Below are positions 46,827 to 55,981 of a stretch of 64,000 nt of DNA, piece after piece. The stretch's first letter is position 1. Each line of letters begins with the position of its first letter. The translations under genes and the position numbers were made by a program. Below the pieces are notes generated by a model. The model was not told where the DNA came from and ran no database searches. It worked only from the letters and a program-made list of their open reading frames with translations. Source of the stretch: an uncultured Tateyamaria sp. (GTDB lineage: Bacteria > Pseudomonadota > Alphaproteobacteria > Rhodobacterales > Rhodobacteraceae); NCBI RefSeq assembly GCF_947504105.1, contig NZ_CANNGP010000007.1, positions 1 to 64,000 of the forward strand, given 5' to 3'.

Positions 46827-47993
46827 CTACCCCATCCGCGCCAGAACGGCCCGCGCGGCACGCAAGCCGGGATCATCGCCACCGCGTCCGAGCTGATCCA
46901 TCGTGAGTTCCATGGCCGCACGTTGATCCTCCGAACCCGCGAGCAGGTTCTCCATAGCCGACACAACGTTCTCAACGTTGAAGTCTTTGCCAACCACTTC
47001 CGGTACAACGCGCGTATCTGTTACGTGATTGATCAAGCTACCCGTATCCGTGGTCACCATTCGACTGATGATGGCGCGACTGAGCCAATGCAGATCATAC
47101 GCACTGACCATGGGTGTGCCTGCTGCAGCCAATTCCAGCGACACGGTCCCCGAGGTCGCCAGAGCTACATCCGCCGCTGCAAAAGCGGTCCGTTTTTCAG
47201 CCAGAGCCGCGTCCTGATTCTGTCCCGTGGGATCAAGAACAAGGGGGGCGACCGGCCAGCGTGCCACCTCTTCACGCACCAGACCGGCAACCGATCCAGC
47301 AGCGGGTAGAACCATCTTCAAATCTGGCCGCGTGGCTGCAAGCCGCCCCAGCGCTTCCCCGAAAACCGGGCTCATTCGCGTGATCTCCCCCCGGCGCGAA
47401 CCGGGTAAGACAAGCACCAATGGATCCGCATCGTCCAATCCATGGCGCGATCGGAAGTCAGCCTGCTCGGCAACCGTGGCGCGCGGAACCGTGGCCGCAG
47501 GATGCCCCACGAAGTCGCACGCCATCCCTTCCGCTTCCATGTATGGGGGTTCGAACGGGAAAAGCGCCAGAACATGATCAATCATCTTGGCCATTTTCTT
47601 GGCCCGGCCCGGCCGCCATGCCCACACGGTCGGAGCAACGTAATGCACGGTCCGAATATCTGAGCCTGCCTTGACCAACTTGGCAACTCGCAAGGAAAAA
47701 TCTGGGCTGTCGATGGTGATCAGCACGTCGGGCTGGATATCGATAACGGCCTGCGCAGTCTCCGCTATGCGCCGTTTCAGATGACGGTACTTCGGCAGCA
47801 CCTCAGCAATGCCCATGACTGTCAGTTCGGACATGTCGAACCGGCTTACCAACCCTTGCGCCTGCATGAGTGGCCCGCCTATGCCATCGAAGGTCACGCC
47901 CGGCGCTTCCTCGTTCAGACCCGCCATCAATGCGCCACCCAAGGCATCACCCGAAGGCTCGCCCGCAAGGATAAAGATCTTTAACGCACCCAA
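46827..47993 (-). CDS. lpxB: Lipid-A-disaccharide synthase
   Basis: 388 residues from a TTG start that overlaps the lpxI stop by 13 bases. Joins UDP-2,3-diacylglucosamine to lipid X giving the disaccharide of lipid A. Signatures ILAGEPSGDALGGAL, FDGIGGPLMQAQGL, VTIDSPDFSLRVAK, YVAPTVWAWRPGRAKK, and LPGSRRGEI. Last gene of the leftward envelope cluster. Confidence 0.96.
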   Translation of the reverse strand: MGALKIFILAGEPSGDALGGALMAGLNEEAPGVTFDGIGGPLMQAQGLVSRFDMSELTVMGIAEVLPKYRHLKRRIAETAQAVIDIQPDVLITIDSPDFSLRVAKLVKAGSDIRTVHYVAPTVWAWRPGRAKKMAKMIDHVLALFPFEPPYMEAEGMACDFVGHPAATVPRATVAEQADFRSRHGLDDADPLVLVLPGSRRGEITRMSPVFGEALGRLAATRPDLKMVLPAAGSVAGLVREEVARWPVAPLVLDPTGQNQDAALAEKRTAFAAADVALATSGTVSLELAAAGTPMVSAYDLHWLSRAIISRMVTTDTGSLINHVTDTRVVPEVVGKDFNVENVVSAMENLLAGSEDQRAAMELTMDQLGRGGDDPGLRAARAVLARMG

Positions 47994-48880
47994 AGGAACA
48001 GCCCCGCTTCGTCCAGAAGGTGCAAGACCTCTTCCCTCTCAAGTACCATCACACCGTCCGCCGCAACAACCATTCCATCAAGGCGGGCGTCAATCACCGC
48101 CCGGGCAGTATCTGGTCCGATAGTCGGCAAATCAATCCTTCGATCCTGTCCGGGCTTGGGCGCCTTGAAAAATACTCCACCGGAATGCTTCGCACGCGCT
48201 TCGGCCACCGGGCCAGAAAGCCAATCAGCGGCGCCATCCAGCACATCCCCCACAAAGTCCATCGCCGCACCAAAAGGATCTTCATCCGGTACGGGCATCG
48301 GTTTTGCCGGGCGGTCTTGCAGACCGCGCAACATCGCATCCGTACCACGCGCGTCCTCGCGTGCGATGACTTGACCATCACGGATGACACAGGACTGACC
48401 CTCATCTGCTCGACCTTGTTCGATCGAGACTTTCTCGGCCGCAGTTACGTGCGCATCAATCCCGTCTGGCACGTCAGCTCGCGTCAGAACCCCTGAGGGA
48501 GGAAGTAGCTCTGGCACAAGCGCGTGCGCCCCTTGGACCTTCATGCCTCGTTTCTCGAATAGACCAAGGATCGCCCGCAGCGCTGCATCCTCACCGTCCT
48601 TGACCGCCCTTGCCAGCGTCGGAACCAGCGGCATCGTTCGCGCATCCAGCTTCAGAGGGTTAAAGCCGGGGCGTTGAATGGCGCCGCAGAAACAGACATC
48701 CGTCACGCCTTGCGCGACCAATTTGTGCAACAAGGTGCCTATGGTTTCGAGCCGGAACCAAACGTCCACCTCCAGCCCCACGGGCTTGTGCCCATCCAGT
48801 GCACATATGATTGGCGATGTCCGCTGATGCGCTGCAACAACAGCCGGTAAGGCACCAGTTCCGGTGATCAGGGCCAACAT
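47981..48880 (-). CDS. lpxI: UDP-2,3-diacylglucosamine pyrophosphatase LpxI, with an extra segment
   Basis: 299 residues. Cleaves UDP-2,3-diacylglucosamine to lipid X; LpxI is the alphaproteobacterial replacement of LpxH. Starts [16 protein letters not shown], has FCGAIQRPGFN, LTRADVPDGIDAHVTAAEKV and the C-terminal KAPKPGQDRRIDLPTIGPDT. Between about residues 189 and 233 lies a Pro/Asp/Gly-rich segment (AKPMPVPDEDPFGAAMDFVG, then ADWLSGPVAEAR) that I do not expect in the family. Length is otherwise in range, so it is probably an inserted loop. Confidence 0.9.
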   Translation of the reverse strand: MLALITGTGALPAVVAAHQRTSPIICALDGHKPVGLEVDVWFRLETIGTLLHKLVAQGVTDVCFCGAIQRPGFNPLKLDARTMPLVPTLARAVKDGEDAALRAILGLFEKRGMKVQGAHALVPELLPPSGVLTRADVPDGIDAHVTAAEKVSIEQGRADEGQSCVIRDGQVIAREDARGTDAMLRGLQDRPAKPMPVPDEDPFGAAMDFVGDVLDGAADWLSGPVAEARAKHSGGVFFKAPKPGQDRRIDLPTIGPDTARAVIDARLDGMVVAADGVMVLEREEVLHLLDEAGLFLWVR

Positions 48881-49668
48881 CAGGTCGGGGTCAAGAACGA
48901 CCGATCACTGTCGCCCATGACGAAATCGACAATTTCGCGGACGTAGTCACTATCGGTTTCGCTACCCAATCGTTCAGCCCGACTGTGGAACGTGCCTTCA
49001 CCTTGCGCCAACATCTGGAAAGCCGCGCGTAGTGCAGTGATGTCACTGCGATTGACGCCGCGGCGCTTCAGGCCAACCAGGTTCAAGCCATCAAGCTCTC
49101 CCCTCGGTGCCTGAACCAGCCCGTATGGGATCACGTCATTTGTGACCATCGTCACGGCGCCTATGATTGCACCTCGACCAATACGCACGAACTGGTGAAT
49201 GCCCGACAGGCCCCCGACGATCACATCGTCCTCAAGTACACAATGCCCAGCCACGGCGGCTGAATTCACAACAATGACCCCGTCGCCGACACTGGCGTCG
49301 TGGGCAATATGGCAGCCCGCCATAAACAGTCCATCGTCACCGATCCGCGTGACGCCGCCGCCGCCCTCAGTGCCACAGTTCATGGTCACGTGTTCACGGA
49401 TGCGGTTGCGCTTGCCAATGACCAGGCGGCTTGTCTCACCTTTGAACTTGAGATCCTGAGGCACCTCGCCAATGACAGCGAAAGGAAACACGATTGTGCC
49501 CTCACCCACTTCGGTGTGTCCGGTAACCACCACGTGGCTTTTCAAAACAACGTCCGGGCCGATGACCACACGTGGACCGACGACACAAAACGGCCCGATG
49601 AACGCGGTCGGGTCGATCTGCGCACCGGGTTCTATGACAGCCGAAGGATGAATGCCTGCATCGCTCAT
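48880..49668 (-). CDS. lpxA: UDP-N-acetylglucosamine acyltransferase
   Basis: 262 residues. Transfers a hydroxyacyl chain from ACP to UDP-GlcNAc, the first step of lipid A synthesis. Left-handed beta-helix built of hexapeptide repeats, with [20 protein letters not shown] at the start and the active-site His region in [16 protein letters not shown]. Shares the overlap ATGA with fabZ upstream and one base with lpxI downstream. Confidence 0.96.
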   Translation of the reverse strand: MSDAGIHPSAVIEPGAQIDPTAFIGPFCVVGPRVVIGPDVVLKSHVVVTGHTEVGEGTIVFPFAVIGEVPQDLKFKGETSRLVIGKRNRIREHVTMNCGTEGGGGVTRIGDDGLFMAGCHIAHDASVGDGVIVVNSAAVAGHCVLEDDVIVGGLSGIHQFVRIGRGAIIGAVTMVTNDVIPYGLVQAPRGELDGLNLVGLKRRGVNRSDITALRAAFQMLAQGEGTFHSRAERLGSETDSDYVREIVDFVMGDSDRSFLTPT

Positions 49669-50129
49669 GTGGTTGGCAAATCCATCATTGCGGTGAACTC
49701 GACCTCGCAGGCCATTTCACCATCGACCTCCGCAACACCGGCGAATTTCCAAACTTTCCCCCCCGGTTTGCCGCGGGTTGTTTTGAGGTTCAGTTTCAAA
49801 ACATCGCCTGGAACAACCATCCGGCGGAATTTGCATTTGTCGATGGCCATAAAGTAAACAAGCAGGTTCTTGTCAGCCAGATCAAGGGCAACGCCGACCA
49901 TGACAGCCGCGGTCTGCGCCATCGCTTCGACAATCGTCACGCCGGGCATGATGGGCCGTCCGGGAAAGTGTCCCTGGAAATGCGGCTCATTCATCGTGAC
50001 ATTCTTGATGCCTGTTGCAGACTGGTAGCCGTCAATGTCCTCAACCCTATCGACCAGCAGGAACGGATAACGGTGCGGGATCAGCCGTTGTATCATCCCG
50101 ATATCCGCGGATTTCAAATCTGTAGTCAT
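49665..50129 (-). CDS. fabZ: 3-hydroxyacyl-[acyl-carrier-protein] dehydratase FabZ
   Basis: 154 residues. Dehydrates 3-hydroxyacyl-ACP in fatty acid synthesis. Hot-dog fold with the catalytic region [20 protein letters not shown] (His and Glu in the dimer active site), preceded by [18 protein letters not shown]. Stop overlaps lpxA start. Between it and the Skp-like gene lie 78 bases without a gene, and no lpxD is found here. Confidence 0.96.
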   Translation of the reverse strand: MTTDLKSADIGMIQRLIPHRYPFLLVDRVEDIDGYQSATGIKNVTMNEPHFQGHFPGRPIMPGVTIVEAMAQTAAVMVGVALDLADKNLLVYFMAIDKCKFRRMVVPGDVLKLNLKTTRGKPGGKVWKFAGVAEVDGEMACEVEFTAMMDLPTT

Positions 50130-50207
50130 GGAATGCCCCAGCCCCTGCTTTTGGTCTTTTCATCGAAACTTGCCTAGCAAGACAGGCGCTGCCTCGCAAG
50201 CGCGCGC

Positions 50208-50747
50208 CTACTGCGGCTCGGTTCCATCTCCCAACGCTGAGTCCATCCGGGAAATCGCCAGATCGGTTATGTCGATCGCATTTGCACTTACAAACACGCT
50301 GCGCTGCTCGAGAATAACACCCGCGCCTGCTTCACGCATGATAACTTCAAGAACCGGTGCAGCAGACACCAGAAAACGATCGCGGTTTTCCTCCAGCAGG
50401 TCTGCAATGCTGCGACTTCTGGCCTCACGTTCGCGCCGTATGACCTCCACCCGCGCATCAAACGCATCTGCCAGCGCGCGAAAGGCCTCTGGTTCCATAT
50501 CTGGGCGTTGATCCGTCAACGCCTGCTCTTCCGATTCAAGCTCTGCTTCGATGCGTCGGTTGTCTTCTGCAAGTATCGTTGTCTGTTCCTCAATGTCGGC
50601 GAGCACACGCTGCCCGAAGGCACTGTCACGATAAAAACGCTCGCTATCGATCGTCAGGATCGGACTGCGGACATCCTGAGAGAAAGTTGACGTGGCCCAA
50701 AGTAGGGCCACGACCAGCACTGCAACGGCTTTGGCAAGCCTGCCCAT
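50208..50747 (-). CDS. OmpH/Skp-like periplasmic chaperone
   Basis: 179 residues from ATG 50747 (a GTG directly before it is less likely). Signal peptide AVAVLVVALLWATSTFS, then a short beta part (SPILTIDSERFYRDSAFGQ) and a long charged coiled coil (EEQTTILAEDNRRIEAELES, REREARSRSIADLLEENR) as in Skp, which forms a trimer with tentacle helices holding unfolded outer-membrane proteins. The position directly after bamA supports it. Start codon lies 2 bases past the bamA stop. Confidence 0.88.
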   Translation of the reverse strand: MGRLAKAVAVLVVALLWATSTFSQDVRSPILTIDSERFYRDSAFGQRVLADIEEQTTILAEDNRRIEAELESEEQALTDQRPDMEPEAFRALADAFDARVEVIRREREARSRSIADLLEENRDRFLVSAAPVLEVIMREAGAGVILEQRSVFVSANAIDITDLAISRMDSALGDGTEPQ

Positions 50748-50751
50748 CACA

Positions 50752-53106
50752 TCAGAAGGTGGTCGAGATGGTCAGGTCGAAGGACTGTTCCTCGTCGAAG
50801 TCTTCTTTGCGCAAAGCATTCGAGAAGTTCAGACGCAACGGGCCAATAGCTGTATCCCAGAAGATGGAGAAGCCAATCACGTGGCGGAAGGACCCGCTTT
50901 CACCCACGACGTTGCCACCAGACAGGTCTACAGAGTCCAGATCCCACAGGTTACCGATATCATAGAAGAGACCCCCGCGAATACCGAGTTCCTCCGGCAG
51001 TCCCAATGGGAATTCTGCCTCAAATCGAGCTGCAAGAAAGAGATTGCCGCCAAGCGGATCGGAGTCGTTGCCCTCCGTATCCAAGTCACGCGGGCCAATG
51101 CCTCCGGGTTCAAACCCCCGTATGATACTTGGGCCTAGTAGAAACCTGTCCACCGTCCTGTTTGTGCCGCCATTCCACGCAAGATATCCACCTTCAAGCG
51201 TTGCACGGAGTGTTACTTCCTCATTGAAGGCCAATCGCTGGCCAACAATTCGACCACGCGTCCGGATGAACTCCGAGTCACCGCCGATACCTGCAAAGTC
51301 CTGAGAAATCTCGAACAAGACACCAGCAGTTGGATTCAATCCGCCTTCGCGCGTATCATATACGTAGGTGTAACCGATAGACGAAGCGACTTGTTCACCA
51401 GCGTCAATCTCACGTTGGACGATCGCACCATTGGCCACCGTATCGCGCGCCAGCATTTCATTTTCCAAGTAGCTATAGTTCAGCGACAACCTGGACCGTT
51501 CACCAAAGGGAAAAGTAAGACTGGGGCGGAACAAGAGTGACTCGGTGTCGTAGTTGGCAAAGCTGGAGTCAGTCTCACTGTACTGTAAGTTCAGGCCAAA
51601 TGCGACATCTCGACCCAAGAATGACGGCTCGATGAAGTTGATACCATATTGCTCAGACTCTTCTGCAGTTGAGAAATTGAATCCAAGCGTCTGGCCGCGA
51701 CCCAGGAAGTTGCGTTCGGTAAAGCTGACAATCAGACCAAACCCGTCATCCTGCGAAAACGCCCCGCCAAAGTTTAAGGAGCCGGTTGGACGCTCTTCGA
51801 CGTCCACATCGATGACCACCTGATCGGGGCTTGATCCCTCCCGCGCATTTACGTCGGCAGATTCAAAATACTCAAGTGCACGAATGCGTTCTGCCGCATC
51901 TCGGATTTCCCTCGGATTGAAGGGATCGCCCTCAGCCAACTTGAACTGGCGACGGATCACGCGGTCGAGTGTCGTCGTGTTACCCTCGATATCGATACGT
52001 TCAACAAACACGCGTTGACCGCGGCTGAGAACAAATTCGACATCCAGCGTGAGATCACGATCGTTTCGAGTGATACGGGGTTCAACACGCAGAAAATCGA
52101 CGCCTTCCCGTTGCCCTTGTCGTTCAAGACGGGAAATCTCGGCTTCGACCAAGGTTGGTGAATAAATTACTCCTGGGCGAACCTTGATAAGCTCCTGGTA
52201 TGCGTCTCCATCGACGTTCGGAAGCTCACTTTCGACAGTTACTTCGCCAAAGGAAAACTGTTGTCCTTCCTGAACGTTGAACGTCAGGAAAAAGCCGTCG
52301 CGTTCTTCGGTCAATTCGGCATTCGAACTCACAACACGAAAATCGACATACCCACGTGAACTGTAGAAGTCTGTAAGAACCTGCTTATCAAACTCAATAC
52401 GGTCTTCAACCAACGTGTCAGTCTGGATCAAAAAGCGCAACAAACCAGCTTGTTTTGTCTCCAGAACGCGGCGCAATCGCCGGTCAGAATAGACCCTGTT
52501 GCCAACAAAGCTGATGCGTTCAACTTCGACAACATCACCTTCGAATATCTCAAAAATCAAATCGACGCGATTGTCTGAACGACGGATAATACGTGGGCTT
52601 ACCCGCGCGGCGACGCGGCCCTGCGTACTGTACGCCTCAGCGATAGCACCGGCGTCCCGTTCCGCCTGTGCGGGCGAGAACACGCGCCTTTCCTGACTTT
52701 GAATGATCGCGGACAGCGCCTCGTCATCAACACGTCTGTTACCCTCGAAAGTCAGTCGGTTGATTGTCGGGAATTCGGTGACCGTGATGACAAGTGTGTT
52801 GCCTTGTGGGTCGACCGACACCGTTTCAAACAATCCACTTGTTTCCAGATTGCGACGTGCGTCGTTCACTTGCCCCGCTGACAACGTCTGGCCAGAGGCG
52901 ATTCCAGCCCGTGCCAGCACAGCGGCGTCGCCCACGCGTGTGTTTCCATCAATAACAATGCGGCTGAATTGAAAATTCTGCGCCTGTGCTGGAACCATTG
53001 TTCCAACCCAAGACACTGATATCAGTGCAAAAGCTGCTGCTACATTAAGCGCCATACGCCAGCACATCTGTGCTTGCAATGCCGCGCCCCTCATCCCCAG
53101 TCCCAT
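50752..53106 (-). CDS. bamA: Outer-membrane protein assembly factor BamA
   Basis: 784 residues from ATG 53106, with a GTGGGG ribosome site; the frame is open 66 bases further but that part overlaps the terminator zone. A long signal peptide (MALNVAAAFALISVSWVGTM) is cut before QAQNFQFSRIVIDGN. Five POTRA domains span about residues 40-390, followed by a 16-strand barrel ending in TISTTF with the usual terminal Phe. The barrel contains the loop region LGGNLFLAARFEAEFPL. Inserts beta-barrel proteins into the outer membrane; first in a module bamA-skp-fabZ-lpxA-lpxI-lpxB. Confidence 0.96.
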   Translation of the reverse strand: MGLGMRGAALQAQMCWRMALNVAAAFALISVSWVGTMVPAQAQNFQFSRIVIDGNTRVGDAAVLARAGIASGQTLSAGQVNDARRNLETSGLFETVSVDPQGNTLVITVTEFPTINRLTFEGNRRVDDEALSAIIQSQERRVFSPAQAERDAGAIAEAYSTQGRVAARVSPRIIRRSDNRVDLIFEIFEGDVVEVERISFVGNRVYSDRRLRRVLETKQAGLLRFLIQTDTLVEDRIEFDKQVLTDFYSSRGYVDFRVVSSNAELTEERDGFFLTFNVQEGQQFSFGEVTVESELPNVDGDAYQELIKVRPGVIYSPTLVEAEISRLERQGQREGVDFLRVEPRITRNDRDLTLDVEFVLSRGQRVFVERIDIEGNTTTLDRVIRRQFKLAEGDPFNPREIRDAAERIRALEYFESADVNAREGSSPDQVVIDVDVEERPTGSLNFGGAFSQDDGFGLIVSFTERNFLGRGQTLGFNFSTAEESEQYGINFIEPSFLGRDVAFGLNLQYSETDSSFANYDTESLLFRPSLTFPFGERSRLSLNYSYLENEMLARDTVANGAIVQREIDAGEQVASSIGYTYVYDTREGGLNPTAGVLFEISQDFAGIGGDSEFIRTRGRIVGQRLAFNEEVTLRATLEGGYLAWNGGTNRTVDRFLLGPSIIRGFEPGGIGPRDLDTEGNDSDPLGGNLFLAARFEAEFPLGLPEELGIRGGLFYDIGNLWDLDSVDLSGGNVVGESGSFRHVIGFSIFWDTAIGPLRLNFSNALRKEDFDEEQSFDLTISTTF

Positions 53107-53170
53107 GGTTTTGCCCCACGTGTTCAGACATCCAGTGACCACGTGAGTAACTGCATTGCGAGGTGTTGTC

Positions 53171-53203
53171 AAAAGCGCAAAACCCCGTGGATCAACACGG
53201 GGT
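53171..53203 (-). terminator. Terminator between the rseP module and bamA
   Basis: On the minus strand ACCCCGTG (53203-53196) pairs perfectly with CACGGGGT (53189-53182) around TTGATC, followed by TTTGCGCTTTT. It lies 33 bases past the stop of the 41-residue gene at 53236-53361. It should stop part of the transcription coming from pyrH-rseP before bamA. Confidence 0.7.
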
Positions 53204-53235
53204 CATTGGCACATCTTGTGGATAATTTCGCAGAA

Positions 53236-53361
53236 TTACAGGCTACCGAGCCACGCTCCGACGGCAAGAGCGCCTGCCAGAGTTGTGCAGTAAAGGACCC
53301 TATCCGAATTCAGCACCATCAAAAGGCTCAAGCCACGGTATCCAGTTTGAATCATCTGCAT
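53236..53361 (-). CDS. 41-residue single-span membrane peptide
   Basis: ATG 53361 to TAA 53236. Sequence begins MQMIQTGYRGLSLLMVLNSD and ends LYCTTLAGALAVGAWLGSL: a short amphipathic start, then one membrane helix of about 20 residues. GAGAGGACAAACCG precedes the ATG, an acceptable ribosome site. I recall near-identical 40-residue peptides from many Rhodobacterales genomes, so I consider it real, but I have no established function for it. It follows rseP by about 100 bases and is followed by a strong terminator. Confidence 0.7.
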   Translation of the reverse strand: MQMIQTGYRGLSLLMVLNSDRVLYCTTLAGALAVGAWLGSL

Positions 53362-53459
53362 CGGTTTGTCCTCTCTTTCGCTGAAACGCTACAGCGCCAA
53401 TACGGCGAGACATTGGACGAAACGTGGCAAGAATAAGGCGTTTGGTCTTGTGCCCCAAA

Positions 53460-54809
53460 TCAGGGGCAGAAAATATCATTTCCCAAGGCAAACAACATGA
53501 GTGACAACACCAGTGTCAGACCAACGGTCATCAGGACACGCAGCGCGCCATCACTTGGCGGCTTACCCGTGACCGCTTCGTAGGCATAGAAAACGAGATG
53601 ACCGCCATCCAATGCCGGTATGGGAAACAAGTTCAGAAGACCAACTGCCGTAGACAAAACAGCGATGAACCAGATAAAATCGCCCAGACTGTGGCTGGCG
53701 GTGGTACCCGCCACCTGTGCTATTCCGATGGGACCAGACAGGTTGCAAGAGCTTATCGCGCCAGTGATCAAGTGCCCCAGCCCGTTGATGGAGCCGCTGA
53801 TGACGCCAATCATGCGGTCATACCCGCCAGATACAGCCTCCCATGGCGCGGGCGACTCCCGGCCCATGTCGAAAGCTTGACCGCCGCCAAGCCCGATACG
53901 CCATTTCTTGTCAAAGCCACCCTGTCCATCGGGTTCGTCAACCAATTTGGGGGATAGCTCGAACTGCAATTCGTCACCGGAACGCCAAACAGCGAGTTGC
54001 ACAGGTTCTCCGTCAGAGTTTTCAATGACTTCAGGCAGTTGCCCAAATCGAAACACCGGCGCACCATTGACTGCCGTGATGACGTCGCCCGCTTCGAAGC
54101 CGGCCGCAAGTCCAGCGCTGCGGGGGACAACACGCGTCACCAGTGGCGGGAACAGGTACGGACCTGTTACGGTCATTACGTCGCCCCCACGCTCCACAAG
54201 ATATTCAAGCTGTGGCTTCTCAGGGATCGTGTCGACAAACGACGCGTAATCTTCAGAATTGATGCTTGGGACCGGTTGACCCTCGATTTCGCGAACGATG
54301 TCTCCCTCGCGCAGTTCGTATGCACCACCGGGCAGCGGTCTGATTTCACCAACCATGAGCGGATCACGCGGAACTCCGGTGAAAAAGATCACAGCGGCAA
54401 AAACCATGATCGAAAGCACGAAGTTGAAGGCAGGACCTGCTGCCACCGTTGCGGCACGCGCCCAAAGTGGGGCACCATGCATCGTTCGGCGCAAAGCGAC
54501 AGGGTCGTCGGCAGCCTCTTCCATTGCACTGGTATCCTTGCCGGAGGCTGCATTCGCATCTCCGGCAAACTTCACATACCCGCCAAACGGCAGCGCAGCG
54601 ATCTGCCAGCGCGTGCCCCGCTTGTCCACACGGCTCCAGATCACGGGACCGAAACCGATCGAGAATACATCTGCGTGGATGCCCGACCAACGCCCGACGA
54701 TGTAGTGGCCATATTCATGAATGGCGACGATGACACTCAGCGCCACAACAAAAAAGAATATGGTCCAGGCGAAACCGCCAAAGGCGGGAATCAGGGCCGA
54801 AATATCCAA
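53460..54809 (-). CDS. rseP: RIP zinc metalloprotease RseP
   Basis: 449 residues, intramembrane site-2 protease. Zinc-binding HEYGH at residues 31-35 in the first membrane helix, PDZ domains in the periplasmic part (about 110-300; SAGLAAGFEAGDVITAVNGA), and the second metal motif LFPIPALDGGHL near the C-terminus. Cleaves anti-sigma factors and signal peptides remaining in the membrane. Lies between dxr and bamA, the usual alphaproteobacterial order. The stop is followed by the small membrane peptide gene. Confidence 0.95.
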   Translation of the reverse strand: MDISALIPAFGGFAWTIFFFVVALSVIVAIHEYGHYIVGRWSGIHADVFSIGFGPVIWSRVDKRGTRWQIAALPFGGYVKFAGDANAASGKDTSAMEEAADDPVALRRTMHGAPLWARAATVAAGPAFNFVLSIMVFAAVIFFTGVPRDPLMVGEIRPLPGGAYELREGDIVREIEGQPVPSINSEDYASFVDTIPEKPQLEYLVERGGDVMTVTGPYLFPPLVTRVVPRSAGLAAGFEAGDVITAVNGAPVFRFGQLPEVIENSDGEPVQLAVWRSGDELQFELSPKLVDEPDGQGGFDKKWRIGLGGGQAFDMGRESPAPWEAVSGGYDRMIGVISGSINGLGHLITGAISSCNLSGPIGIAQVAGTTASHSLGDFIWFIAVLSTAVGLLNLFPIPALDGGHLVFYAYEAVTGKPPSDGALRVLMTVGLTLVLSLMLFALGNDIFCP

Positions 54810-54813
54810 GGTT

Positions 54814-55980
54814 TTATCCTGCTCTTTGCTCGATCACGTCGCGGGAGGCTTGTCGTGCCATTTGGTCCGCTGCGTGCACATTATCAAGGGTCATTGGGGC
54901 ATCAATATGGCTTGACGCCGTGTCGTTCAGCACTTCTTCGACCACCTCTGCCATGGTTGGAAAGCCGATCTCTCCGGCAATGAAAGCGTCAAGCGCCGTT
55001 TCCTTGGCAGCGTTGAAAACTGCACCAGACAGCCCCCCCCGCTCCATCACTTCGCGCGCAAGGCGCAAGGCGGGCCAGCGCCGCTCGTCCGGGGCACGAA
55101 ACGTCAGCGCACCAATCTGAGCGAGATCCAGTCGATCGACGGGAAGGCCACGGCGGTCGGGCCAATGCAGCGCATATCCGATGGCATGACGCATATCAGG
55201 CGGGCCAACATGCGCCATCAATGCCCCGTCGTTGAAACCAACCATGGCATGGATCATGGATTCGGGATGGACAAGCACCTCGATCTGATCTGGCGTCACT
55301 CCGAAATATTCCCGCGTTTCAATCAGTTCCAGGGCCTTGTTAAACATCGATGCGCTGTCGATGGTGATGCGTTGGCCCATGTCCCAGTTGGGATGCGAAG
55401 ACGCCTCGGCCAAGGTGGCCCGCGCCAATTTTTCAAGCGGCCAGTCGCGGAATGCACCCCCGCTGGCCGTGATGATGATACGTTCGACCGCCGCCATGTC
55501 TTCGCCCACGAGAGCCTGGAACACCGCCGAGTGTTCGCTATCGACGGGCAACAGGCGTGCGTCATGCGCCTTGGCCGTGGAGAGGATCAATTGACCGGCA
55601 CAAACCAGCGATTCCTTGTTCGCCAAGGCAAGCGTTGCCCCCTGCTTAAGCGCGCAAAGCCCCGGAGCAAGCCCCGCGGCACCGACAATGGCGGACATGA
55701 CCCAATCGCTTGGGCGGCAGGCGGCTTCGACAAGGGCGGCCTGCCCCGCTGCCGCTTTGATATCGTGCCCCCTCAGAGCGGCGCGCAGATCCTCAAGCCG
55801 TGTCTCATCTGCCGTCACCGCAACATCAGCGCGCAGACGGATCGCATCCGACGCAAGTTGTTCGATGTTCGATGCCCCGGTCAACGCCACCACATCGTAG
55901 GCCTCCGGGTCTCGGGCGATCAGGTCGATGGTGTTTTGCCCAATCGATCCGGTAGCGCCGAAGATCGAAACCCGGCGCAT
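54814..55980 (-). CDS. dxr: 1-deoxy-D-xylulose 5-phosphate reductoisomerase
   Basis: 388 residues from ATG 55980, two bases after the cdsA stop. First committed enzyme of the MEP isoprenoid pathway, making methylerythritol phosphate with NADPH. NADPH site VSIFGATGSIGQNTIDLI, substrate loop ASGGAFRDWPLEKL, metal and substrate residues in MFNKALELIETREYFG and VHPESMIHAMV. Feeds the undecaprenyl phosphate made by UppS upstream. Confidence 0.97.
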   Translation of the reverse strand: MRRVSIFGATGSIGQNTIDLIARDPEAYDVVALTGASNIEQLASDAIRLRADVAVTADETRLEDLRAALRGHDIKAAAGQAALVEAACRPSDWVMSAIVGAAGLAPGLCALKQGATLALANKESLVCAGQLILSTAKAHDARLLPVDSEHSAVFQALVGEDMAAVERIIITASGGAFRDWPLEKLARATLAEASSHPNWDMGQRITIDSASMFNKALELIETREYFGVTPDQIEVLVHPESMIHAMVGFNDGALMAHVGPPDMRHAIGYALHWPDRRGLPVDRLDLAQIGALTFRAPDERRWPALRLAREVMERGGLSGAVFNAAKETALDAFIAGEIGFPTMAEVVEEVLNDTASSHIDAPMTLDNVHAADQMARQASRDVIEQRAG

Positions 55981-55981
55981 T

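Noticed and set aside
53074-53436. Plus-strand frame across the bamA upstream region
   Set aside because: The minus strand carries the well-formed 41-residue membrane peptide and the terminator in the same place.
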